This document shows, piece after piece, positions 1 to 9,700 of a stretch of 64,000 nucleotides of DNA. The notes under the pieces were generated by a model, which was not told the DNA's origin, made no database searches, and was given only the letters and a program-made list of their open reading frames with translations. Made by a program: the position numbers and the translations under genes. Each line of letters opens with the position of its first letter. The first letter of the stretch is position 1. Source of the stretch: Mesorhizobium loti (GTDB taxonomy: Bacteria; Pseudomonadota; Alphaproteobacteria; Rhizobiales; Rhizobiaceae). The DNA lies in the NCBI GenBank assembly GCA_002356515.1, contig AP017605.1, positions 5,689,020 through 5,753,019 on the forward strand, written 5' to 3'.

Positions 1-2299
1 AGGTCTTGCCTCCGGGGAAGGCAGCCAAGGGTTCGGTTCCGTCCTGGAGCGGATGCGCTCTGAGGGAGGTAAAGGTTCACCCTCGGCTGGCGCTGCGCGA
101 GGTGCCCATGATGACCTTGGCGGCAAATCTTCAGGCCCTTCCGTTCCCCCACATCGAATCCCGGCGGCTGCGCCACGTGCAGCCGCCGGGCCACGTGCGG
201 CCGGTTCGCGGAGGCGCAGTGTTTCCTCAACGTCGGATGGTGAAGCCCTGGCGCCGGTCGCCAGCCAGCCGTCAACTTCGGGTGTGACAGTCCCCAGTTC
301 CTCGTCAGGCGAAGTCATCAACGAGACAAAGCGACGAATGTGCTCGCTGATTGACGAAATCCAAGTTCTCGAAGAGAAGAGCCTGCATAGCGGAAAACCG
401 ATGGAGGGCTTCCGAGACGAGCTTGATCAGCTCGCTAATGCGGGCGCAGAACTTCTGGAATGCTACGCGAGCCTGCCCAAGGATGAGGCGCGCAGCACTC
501 TGTCCGACGATGATGTGCGTCACTACCGCGCCGACGTGATTCATCGGGCGGACAGTGCCAACGAGCTGGCCCATACGATCTTCAAGAAGGAGGAACAGAA
601 CCGGAAGCGGATGGAGGACATTCTCCACAACTTGGTCAAATCCAATGCCACCCTCGACCAGCTGAGCCGATCGGCTCCCAGTATGGCGAAGTATCCCGTG
701 GCCTGCGTGGAGCGTTGGGACAAGAAAGTACAGCGCCACGAATTGATGCGGGCCGTCTGCGTCGCGACAGCCGACTTACCAAGCTCAACAGCCGAGATGC
801 GGCGGGAAGAAGAGGCCGCGCTGCGGCTGCACTCGGGCTGGGTTGTCAATTCAAAGATAATGCAGCTGCAATCGCGGATCAATCTCGCGCAGGTCAACAT
901 GGCCCCGCAGGCGATCATGCTCGAAGCACCCATCAGGGAACTCCTCATCGGTGACAACGGGCAAACGCGTCTGCTGGGTAACTTCATCGGCGAGGTTTTT
1001 CCGGCATTCGTCTCGACGGCCGAAGCTGTACTGAGGAAGGAAGGGCGCCCGCTCGACGCGGAACACTGCGCCGTTCTGGAAGGAGTTGTGGAGCGGCTTG
1101 CGGATTTTGCGTCGGCCTCGCACTCCGTGGTTGACAGGCTAAGGGATCACCAAGCAGGTGCTGGCCTCCCATTGGAACTGTTGACCCGGATCGTGGACGA
1201 CGCCTGGATCGCTTCGGACGAGGTTACGGACCTCCTCGCACTGCAGCCGAAGCCGCCAGCCCCTGACCTGACGGCCGACGCTGCCGCTGCGATGCCGACT
1301 GGAACTGCCGGCAAGACTATGGTGGCCGAAAGCACTACAGCGCCCAGAAAAAAAGGAAAAGACAAGAGCAAGCAGGCCGCTGGCGCCGGGAGTTCGGCGG
1401 CCGGGCGGCCGGAGCCGCAAGTCGCTGCGGCCGTCAGCGACCCTGCGCCAGCAGCCAAGGTGCTCGTACGCACGGATTTAGGTACGAAGAAGCTCGTGAG
1501 TGCAGAGGAGGCGCAGAACAGTGCGTCGTCCGCGGCAGCACGCTTGGCGATCTTGCAAAATCCAACGACGGGGGAAAACACGAAGTCACTAGTCGCACGG
1601 TCGACCGAACTTTTGAAGTTCGATTTGCCTGCTCAGCAAAGTTTGATCTCCCGAGCGCGCTCCGGGAAGCCCGAGGACGTCGAACACGCCGTCGGCCTCG
1701 TGGTCCAGCGCCTGCAAACGCAGGCTGTCGAGATGGAGCCCTGCCTCCCAGCGTTGGAGGCGTCTCGTCTCTCCAAGGAGGGAAAGATGGACGACGTGCA
1801 CCGACTAACGGTTCAGTTCAGGGACATGTTGGCCAATGTGCGGGGATTGGCTAAAGCTTGGGACGAACAAAAGCCTGATATGATCATGGATTGCATGAAG
1901 AGGTACCCATTTCCCTCGCAAAACCACCTTGAGCAGTTGCGGTCGGCCCGGGAGTTGACGCCTGCAGATCCCCCGTGCGCGTTGAACCCAGAGCCGAGCA
2001 ATCTGTTCGAGATTAGGCTGCAGCCCAAGGCGCTGAGCAACCGTACACTACCGAGTCCAATGTGGGTGCACATCCACACGACACGAAAGATATATGCGCA
2101 GCAGTTGGCAACGCTGGACAGCGCCGAGTTCGCCGCTTGCCACGTCAAGTCCAATGAACAGCGCGGCCATAATCGGCAGTGGCAGACCTCCCGGGCTAAG
2201 AAGGGTTACGACAACGCAATCCACCGCGGCAAGCTCACCCCGGCGTTCTGTAAGTCCTTGTTGAGCGACCGGGCCGATATGCGAAATGGGCCGGCGTAA
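1..2299 (+). CDS. Type III effector-like protein, 5' end outside the window
   Basis: The frame is open from the first full codon (position 2), and the residues before the first ATG (53) already align with the giant effector downstream (GLASGEGSQ here, SLAPGAGSQ there). The true start therefore lies upstream of the window. About 765 residues are visible. Most of the protein parallels residues 30-690 of the 3744-12914 product: a basic N-terminal stretch (RAAGSRRRS), helical central blocks (for example DAEHCAVLEGVVERL) and an Ala/Pro/Lys-rich linker around 1230-1440. It has no SKWP repeats and ends in a different segment of about 95 residues (PMWVHIHTTRK ... HVKSNEQRG). It has no signal peptide and no recognised catalytic motif. 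The call as a secreted effector rests only on paralogy with the neighbour. Confidence 0.7.
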   Translation, partial: GLASGEGSQGFGSVLERMRSEGGKGSPSAGAARGAHDDLGGKSSGPSVPPHRIPAAAPRAAAGPRAAGSRRRSVSSTSDGEALAPVASQPSTSGVTVPSSSSGEVINETKRRMCSLIDEIQVLEEKSLHSGKPMEGFRDELDQLANAGAELLECYASLPKDEARSTLSDDDVRHYRADVIHRADSANELAHTIFKKEEQNRKRMEDILHNLVKSNATLDQLSRSAPSMAKYPVACVERWDKKVQRHELMRAVCVATADLPSSTAEMRREEEAALRLHSGWVVNSKIMQLQSRINLAQVNMAPQAIMLEAPIRELLIGDNGQTRLLGNFIGEVFPAFVSTAEAVLRKEGRPLDAEHCAVLEGVVERLADFASASHSVVDRLRDHQAGAGLPLELLTRIVDDAWIASDEVTDLLALQPKPPAPDLTADAAAAMPTGTAGKTMVAESTTAPRKKGKDKSKQAAGAGSSAAGRPEPQVAAAVSDPAPAAKVLVRTDLGTKKLVSAEEAQNSASSAAARLAILQNPTTGENTKSLVARSTELLKFDLPAQQSLISRARSGKPEDVEHAVGLVVQRLQTQAVEMEPCLPALEASRLSKEGKMDDVHRLTVQFRDMLANVRGLAKAWDEQKPDMIMDCMKRYPFPSQNHLEQLRSARELTPADPPCALNPEPSNLFEIRLQPKALSNRTLPSPMWVHIHTTRKIYAQQLATLDSAEFAACHVKSNEQRGHNRQWQTSRAKKGYDNAIHRGKLTPAFCKSLLSDRADMRNGPA

Positions 2300-2595
2300 C
2301 ATCGGCATTTTGTGGATTCCAACCAGCTTAGTAGACAGAGGCGCAATCTGGGAAACCCCTGGCAGAGCGGCAGTGGCCTGGATCGCAGGTGTGGCTGATT
2401 CTCGCGATGGCCGGCATCGAGCATGCTGCTCTAGGGTTTTGGGTACTGCCCGACAACCTGACGACCCGACAGCACGCCTGCATCACCCGAAAGTTTTTCC
2501 AAATCCGCGATGTGGTGCACTAGACGTTATGACCGTGGTCTGAGGAGCGGCCCGCCCTTAGACTTTGCAGCTGTTAAGCAAACGGGGGTTGCTTC
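2300..2595. other. Intergenic stretch without a supported gene
   Basis: Between the stop of the first effector-like gene and the IS6 copy I see only short open frames with no family resemblance and no convincing ribosome-binding site. The IS left end begins at 2596. Confidence 0.5.
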
Positions 2596-3408
2596 GGCAC
2601 TGTAAAGTTATCAGCGGATTGATGCAGCGATAGCTGGCCGGGACGGCTGTCACGCTGCGGCGAGACACGCGATTTTGTTCCAGATTTGCATGGCGGCGTT
2701 ACGCAGGTCTCGATGTTGAGCCGATGACAGCGTATTGCGGGGAAAGTGGAACAGGTTGGCAATCGGATCATGGATGGAAACGAACCGCTGAAGCTGGCGT
2801 GCCGACTTGAAGCGTTTCATGGTCCTTTCGCGTCGTCGGGTCGGCTGGTGCGAATTTTCCGCTCGATTATTGAGGCCTTTGTGCGACCGGTGTTCGACAC
2901 CGGGCATGAGGTCGCGCCTGGCGGCATCATAGGACCGGAGCTTGTCGGTGATCATGACTCGTGGTGTCCGCCCTTGAGCCTTCAGCAACTTGCGCATCAG
3001 ACGCTTTGCCGCCTTGGCATTTCGGCGGCTTTGCACCAGCACTTCGAGGACGAAGCCGTCCTGATCGACGGCACGCCAGAGCCACTGCTTCTTGCCATTG
3101 ATGGCCACCACACATTCGTCGAGATGCCATTTGTCGCCCAGGCAGCCGGCTGACCGTCGCTTGATCTCCCGGGCGAAATGCCGCCCGAATTTCTCCGCCC
3201 AGCTTCGAATGGTCTGATGCGTGACGATGATGCCGCGGGCCGCCAACATGTCCATGCGCAGGCTGAGCGGAAAGCGAAAGTAGAGCCATACCGCGTGCGC
3301 AATGATCTCGGCGGGAAAGCGGTGGCAACGATAAAGCGGATCACGAGCAACTTCTGACATGGCCCATGTTCGCACATCTTCATCAGCCGTGGTTAACTTT
3401 ACGGTGCC
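2596..3408 (-). mobile_element. IS6-family insertion sequence, copy 1
   Basis: An 813-bp element with terminal inverted repeats: GGCACTGTAAAGTTA at the left and the complement of GGCACCGTAAAGTTA at the right. It differs from the copy at 12888-13701 at only three places that I can find: two substitutions in the transposase and one missing base near the right end. The 8-bp flanks (GTTGCTTC left, ATACTACG right) are not direct repeats, so no simple target duplication remains. Confidence 0.9.
2650..3360 (-). CDS. IS6-family DDE transposase (copy 1)
   Basis: About 236 residues, usual for IS6 transposases. The DDE residues are visible in the family's contexts: D in WHLDECVV, D in ITDKLRSYD and E in NNRAENSHQP. 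The start was taken at MSEVARDPLY; an upstream in-frame ATG at 3375 is also possible. It appears intact. IS6 elements move by replicative transposition or by joining next to an existing copy, which suits the second copy 10 kb away. Confidence 0.9.
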   Translation of the reverse strand: MSEVARDPLYRCHRFPAEIIAHAVWLYFRFPLSLRMDMLAARGIIVTHQTIRSWAEKFGRHFAREIKRRSAGCLGDKWHLDECVVAINGKKQWLWRAVDQDGFVLEVLVQSRRNAKAAKRLMRKLLKAQGRTPRVMITDKLRSYDAARRDLMPGVEHRSHKGLNNRAENSHQPTRRRERTMKRFKSARQLQRFVSIHDPIANLFHFPRNTLSSAQHRDLRNAAMQIWNKIACLAAA

Positions 3409-3743
3409 ATACTACGCCATGCTGCAAGAACCAGCCATAGCCGCGTGACTCAAACCAAATGGCCTTCGCCAAACCCGGGACGGTTCTGAAACTCTCCGTC
3501 AGCTAATCGTCAGCCAAGCGATCTATCTAGACCTGCCGTGCCTAACCGGCCCGACGCTAACGGAAAGATAGTAGTGCAAATCCTAGTATAGCGAATTGGT
3601 GGCCCGTCCGATGCACACTACACGCGCATTGGCGAAGCTGACGAGGCGTGATTTCACTCATCAAAGCCTTCATACGCTAGGGCTCAGCGACATCAGCCCC
3701 AACAGCATAGGCAACACATCCTCGCCTATATCGGAGACGGAAT
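3409..3743 (+). promoter_or_regulatory. Promoter region of the giant effector with candidate tts box
   Basis: No gene is seen here. At 3498-3514 the sequence GTCAGCTAATCGTCAG follows the rhizobial tts-box core (GTCAG, then TCG, then AG), the site bound by the type III regulator TtsI. It lies about 245 bp before the ATG at 3744. The copy-1 insertion sequence ends upstream of it, so the promoter is not interrupted. The second half of the consensus is weaker, so the site is a candidate. Confidence 0.5.
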
Positions 3744-6700
3744 ATGACGGGCGTGAACCGATCTGGGAGATCGCGGACTGAAAAGAGAGTCGGCAGGACG
3801 GGGGAGGCGAGCAGTTCGCGCTCGCAATCAAGTCTTGCGCCTGGGGCAGGCAGCCAGTCGTTCGATACCGTCGTGGAGCAGATGCGCTCTGTGGAGATAA
3901 ATAGAAGGACGCCCGCCGTGCCAATGGAGCGCGGTGCCGATGACGCCCTGCACGACAGGCCGTCCGGCCCCTCCGTTGGTATACACGGAACCCTGGACGC
4001 TGCGCGGCATGCCGCCGCCGCGCCACGTGCAGCCGGTCCGCGGCGGCGCAGTGTTCCGTCAATGTTGGAGGGTGAAACCCTGGCCCCGGTCGCCAGCCAG
4101 CCGCCAACTTCGGGTGTGGCAGCGCCCATTTGCTTGTCAGGCGACGAAATCAAGGAAAAGCGACGAATGGACAGTCTGCTTACGCTAGTGGGCATGCGCT
4201 TTAACGCGGCCAGGCAAGACCCGGGCGATGAAAAGCTGCTCGATCAGGTCATCAATGCAGGCTCAGCAGCTCTGCACCACTACAAGAGCCTATCCCAGGC
4301 TTTGGCGCGGACCATTGTGGACGACAACCAGTTGATTACCTGCCGCTACCTCGTGTGGGATGCGGTGCAAGAATATAGCCGCCTTGCCGAACCGACTATC
4401 CACAAATTGCAAAAAAAAAAAGCTGAGGAAGAAGCGATCGGGCTGACTCAATCCACGGCTACCCCGGAGAGTGTGGTGGAGGCGCATGCGGCCTGCGTGA
4501 AATGGTGGGAAAAGAAGGTAGGGCACTGCGAACGGGGGCGAGCCGCCTGGCGCGCCACTGCCAGCTTGCCAAGTGCAACAGCCAAGATGCGGCAGGAAGA
4601 AGAGGCCACGCTGCGGCTGGCAACCGGCTCGGTAATGCATAGCAAGCTCGTGTATCTGCAATCTCGGATCGATCTCGCGCGGGCGAAGATTGAGCCGCAG
4701 GCGAGCACGTTCGACGCACCCGTCAGGGAAATCCTCATGGTTGAGAATGGGCGAGTGCGTCTGCTGGAAGCCTTCAGCGGGGACGTTTTACCGGCATTCC
4801 TTTCGACACAGAACGCTGTTCTGAGCAGCGGTGGGCACCCACTCGACGCAGATCACTGCGCCGTTTTGGAAGGAGTCATCGAGCGGCTTTCGGAGTTTGC
4901 GTCCGAGTTGCAAGTCATCCGGACCAACCTAAACGATCACCAAACAAGTGCCGACCTCCCATTGGAACTGTTGAGCCAGATCGTGGAAGGCGCGTGGATC
5001 GTCGGGCACGAGGTCATGCACTTGCTGGAACTGCAGCCGAAGCCGCCAGCCGTTGCACTGCCGCCCGACGCTGGCGCTGCGATACCAGCCGAAACTGCCG
5101 GCAAGTCTCGAGTGGCCAAAGGCACTCTGGCACTGCAGCCGAAGGCGCCAGCGCTCATTGCCTCGCCGGCCGACGCTGGCGCTACGATACAGATCGACAC
5201 TGTCGGCAAGTCTCCAGTGGCCAAAGGCACTCTGGCACTGCAGCCGAACTGGCCAGCGAACATAGCACCACCAGCCGATATGGGCGCTGGAATACCGGCC
5301 GACACTGCCGGCAAGGCTGCGGTGGCAGGCGCCGCAGCGCGTAGGAAGCGGAAAGGCAAGGGCAAGCCGGCCGTTGGCGCCGGGAGTTCAGCCCCCGGGC
5401 GGGCGTCGCAAGTCGCTGCCGTCGACAGCGACACGGCGCCAGCAGACAAGGTTCTAGTGCTCTCGGATATGGGTACGAAGCTTGTGAGCGCGGAGGAGGC
5501 GCGTGCGAGTGCGTCGGCGGGCGCACAGTCGGCAAAGCAGGCGCCGCCGTCCATGGAAGCACTGACGCAAGAGCGCCAGGTGAAACCCGAGGACGCCCGC
5601 TACGTCGCGGAAACCGTGGTCGAGCGCCTGCAGACGCAGCCCGCCGAGATGCGGGCCTGTCCGGCCGCGTTGGATGAGCCTCGTCGACCAGGCCTGCTTG
5701 CGCCTGCACAGGTGCCCGAAGTGCAAGACAAAACAGTCCGGCTCAAAGGAATGTTGAACCAGGCGCAGGAACTGGCCAAAGCTCTGAACTCGCAATCAAG
5801 TCATGCCCCTGGGCAATCCAGCCAATCGTCCGATGCCGGCGTGGAGCGGACGCACTCTGGGCCCCAAGATAGAATGTCCTATGCTCGCGTCGTGCGAGGG
5901 GCCGACGAAGCCCTTGGCGACAAATCTGCCGATTACTCCATAGCTCCCCGCGGAGCCCTTGCAGGTTCGCGAGGCGCAACCAGTGGGCCGCGGCATGGTT
6001 CTCCCCAAGGTCGGCACGGCGAAGCGATGGGTAGGCAAGAAAGCTCTTTGCGTTTAGAGAGGTCCTGGCTCGGCGATCAAGAACCGAGTAGGTCGCAACC
6101 GGACACGCTCGCACGCCATGACCAAAGCCAGTCCAGGCCGGTTGCAGGACCGGAACGGCGGCGTTTCGACCATGTAGCTGCACAGAGCTTCGACGATGCA
6201 CTACTTAATGACGCTTTGCACAAAATTTTCTTCGCACACGACATCAATGAATTCTCATACGCTGTGGTGGAGAACGACAAGAGGCTGCAGAGTCAGGCGC
6301 ATCGGGCAACATTCCTACGAAAGGCCGCTTCCGAGTTCACCCGTCACTTTGTTCCAAGATGGGAGGACGATGTCCGCGCCGGCAATACCTGGGGGTTCGC
6401 CACCTCATGCAACGCGACGAGCCGGGAGCCTGGAGGTCAGGCAGGCATGGAAGCTTGCAGGGCCATGGCAGCTCAGGTGTCGAGGCTCGGCAGGGCGCTG
6501 AACGATGTCGAAAGCAAAACGCTTTCGCTGTTCGTATTGTCGTTCAGTCGACATCCCCGATTGGCGGAATGTCGCAATGGAATGATCACAATCGCCAAGC
6601 TGTTTCATGAGCAACCCGGAGCGCTGTCGGAGCTCAACGGTCAAAGTCTCGCTCTGCTGGTCAACGGATTCAGCAAGTGGCCGGAACAGGAGAACGCTCG

Positions 6701-9700
6701 TAAGGCCACGGTAGTAGTTGCCGCCGAGATTCGCCGCCGCCCTGCCGGGCTCTCTGATTTTGATCCGCAGAACCTGGGTAACGTTGTGAACGGGTTGAGC
6801 AAGTGGCCGCTAGAGGAGGAGTGTTGCGGCGTTATCGATGCAATCGCCGGGAAGGTCTGTGGCCGCGCCGGTGAAAAAGCCGGCCTGTCTGGGTTTAATT
6901 CGCAGGCATTCGCAAACCTGGTGAACGGGTTCAGCAAGGCGCGGGAACCGGGGAACTCACATCAGGCGACCATTGTCATAGCCGATGCGGTCTGTCGCCT
7001 CGCCGATGAAATTGTCATAGCCGATTCGATCGGTCGCCTCGCCGATGAAAAAGCCGGCCGGACTGGGTGGTATCCGCAGGCGTTGGCGAATTTGGTGAAC
7101 GGCTTCAGCAAGTGGCCTTTGGACTGCCGCGGCGCTATAGTTGCGATCGCGCGTCAGGTCGCTGGCGGGGCCGGCAAGCTGCCTGTGTTTGATGCGCAGG
7201 CATTGGCGAACCTGGTGAACGGGTTCAGCAAGTGGCCAGAGGACTGCCGCGGCGCTACAATTGCAATCGCCGCTGAAGTCTGTCGCCTCGCGGACCTCCC
7301 AAAGGCCGGGCTTTCTGGTTTCGATCCGCAGCACCTGGCGAACCTGGTGAACGGCTTCAGCAAATTGCAAGCGGCGGAGTGCTCACGCGCCACCGTTGCA
7401 ATCGCCGGTGAAGTCTGTCACCGCGCCGGCCGCCGCAAGGGGCTTTCTGATTTTGATGTGCAGCACCTGGCGAACCTGGTGAAGGGCTTCAGCAAGTGGC
7501 CGCAAGAGGTGAATTTGGGTTACGCCACCAATGTGGTCGCCGGCGAGGTGCTTCGCTGCGCCGAGCCACTCTCTGAATTTCTTCCGCTGCACCTGGCGAG
7601 CCTAGTGAACGGCTTCAGCAAGTGGCCGCGATGGGAAAACTCACATCAAGCCACAGTTGCGATCGCCGGTGAGGTCCGTCACCGCGCCGACCAGCTGTCT
7701 GGGTTCGAACCGCAGGAGCTGGCAAACCTGGTGAACGGTTTCAGCAAATGGCCCGAGGACTGCCGTGGCGCCATCGTTGCGATCGCCCGGGCGGTGCCTC
7801 GCCGCGCCGGCCGGCTGTCGGGATTTAATGGGCAGGATCTGGCGAACCTGGTGAACGGTTTCAGCAAGTGGCCTTTGGACTGCCGCGAGGCCATGGTTGC
7901 GATCGCCCGGGCGGTGCCTCGCCGCGCCGGCCGGCTGTCGGGATTCAATGGGCAGGATCTGGCGAACCTGGTAAACGGCTTCAGTAAATGGCCGCAAGAG
8001 GAGAACTCACGTCAGGCCACCGTTGCGATCGCTGGTGAGGTGCTTCGCAGCACAAACCCGCCCCCTGACTTTAGCTCGCAGTACCTCGCGAACCTGGTGA
8101 ACGGCTTCAGCAAATGGCCGGAAGAGGAGGCCTTACGTCAAGCCGCCGCGGCGATTGCTGGTGAGGTGATTCGCAGCGCTAACCGGCTCCCTGATTTTAC
8201 CTCGCAGCACCTGGCGAACCTGGTGAACGGCTTTAGCAAGTGGCCGCAGGAGGAGAAATCACGTCAGGCCACCGCGGCGATCGCCGGTGAGGTGCTTCGC
8301 GGTGCCGAGCGACTCTCCGGGGTTAATCCGCAGCAACTGGCAAATCTGCTCAACGGCTTCGACAGGTTTGCGGAAGAAGAGGCGTGCAGCCAGGCGATTT
8401 TGGAGATCGCGCGCAGACTCGGCCAGGCGGGTCAACCATTCCGTCATTTTGCCGCGCCCGGGCTCTCCAGTATCGCCAACAGTTTGGCGCGGGGGATCCT
8501 CAGGAGCGAGGACGCCGGAGAGATTGCAGAGGCCGCTCTGCTGAAAGATCGGCTGCACAAACTGGCTCATTATCTTCATTATGCCAGTGATCGTCTGGAG
8601 GAGGCCGACGCGGTGGGCGTCACGAGCATCTTGAAGGCGTTGGCCAAGGCTCAATTGTATGATGATCTCGGTTCGCTCGCAGGAGCAGGTTTAAATCGGC
8701 TCGCGGAATTGCATCGTGCCCCTGGCTTTGCCCATGAGAATAACCTCGAAACCATGGGCAATCTGTGCGCCGCTCTGCTGCCGCTGGCTCGCAGTCCGCG
8801 CAAGCAGCTGCTTTGGCACCGGCGGCCGGCTCTGAACTTGCTGAACGATATTCAACCGATCGTGGAGCACAAGATCGAAGCCCATCTCAGGGCAAGCGAT
8901 GCCGAGCGGGCCCGCGGGCCGTACTCGACCCGTTGTCTGGCCCTGTCGATTTATCAAGTGCTCAAGGCCCGTGCGAGCCTGGCAGGGTTGCTGCGGCGGC
9001 CCTATGTCGAGGGCAACAAGCCCGATTTGCGTGCGAGGCGCGACGAGCTGCAGTCCAAGACCAAGGAAATCCTGGACAGCACGCGCGAGCTCGTCGAACG
9101 CGACCTTTCCAACATGAGCTGGAACCTGATCGCGCAGATCGAAGCGGAGGGTCCGACCGATGCGCTGGACACGTTCATGGCGCAGAACGCCGCGACGGTG
9201 CAGGCCCAAAATCGAGCGTCCGTCTTCGACGTCCATCAGACTTTGCGAGCCATGGACCACGAGCCCAGACCGCCCCAGGGCGAGGCGGGGCTGATGCGAT
9301 TGCCGGTGGTCGACATGCAGGGCCGGCAACTGGCCACGGAGGCCGAGACACGCTATTCGATCTTTCATCGCCTGACCTCGGGGGCGGTGAAGATGGTCGC
9401 GGTGCAACTGCCCGGAAAGCCGAGCCCGTTCATGCTGGCGCGCACGTTGACCGTCGAGGGCGTGCCATACCGCATGGACCTGTTCGGCGGCAGCAAGTTA
9501 AAGCCGCCGCCGAAGACGCTTTCGCAGGTCGCCGCCCGCATTCCAGGTCGGGTGGAGGCAGCATCTTCCGGCGGAAAGCTGCTGGCCATTCCCTATGCCG
9601 AAACCGCACCGGGCACTGCGTTCGAGCAGCTATCGCGCTCTTGGGCGCCTTTCAAAGAGGCATATTACTACACTCAGCGCAGGGGGTTTGCAGCGCCACC

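Noticed and set aside
6530..8400. Regularly spaced repeats that could suggest a CRISPR array
   Set aside because: The repeats are in frame, vary as codons, and encode the SKWP protein repeat; there are no separate spacers.
8691..9407. Long antisense frames inside the giant effector gene
   Set aside because: They mirror the codon pattern of the real frame and have no motifs or start signals of their own.
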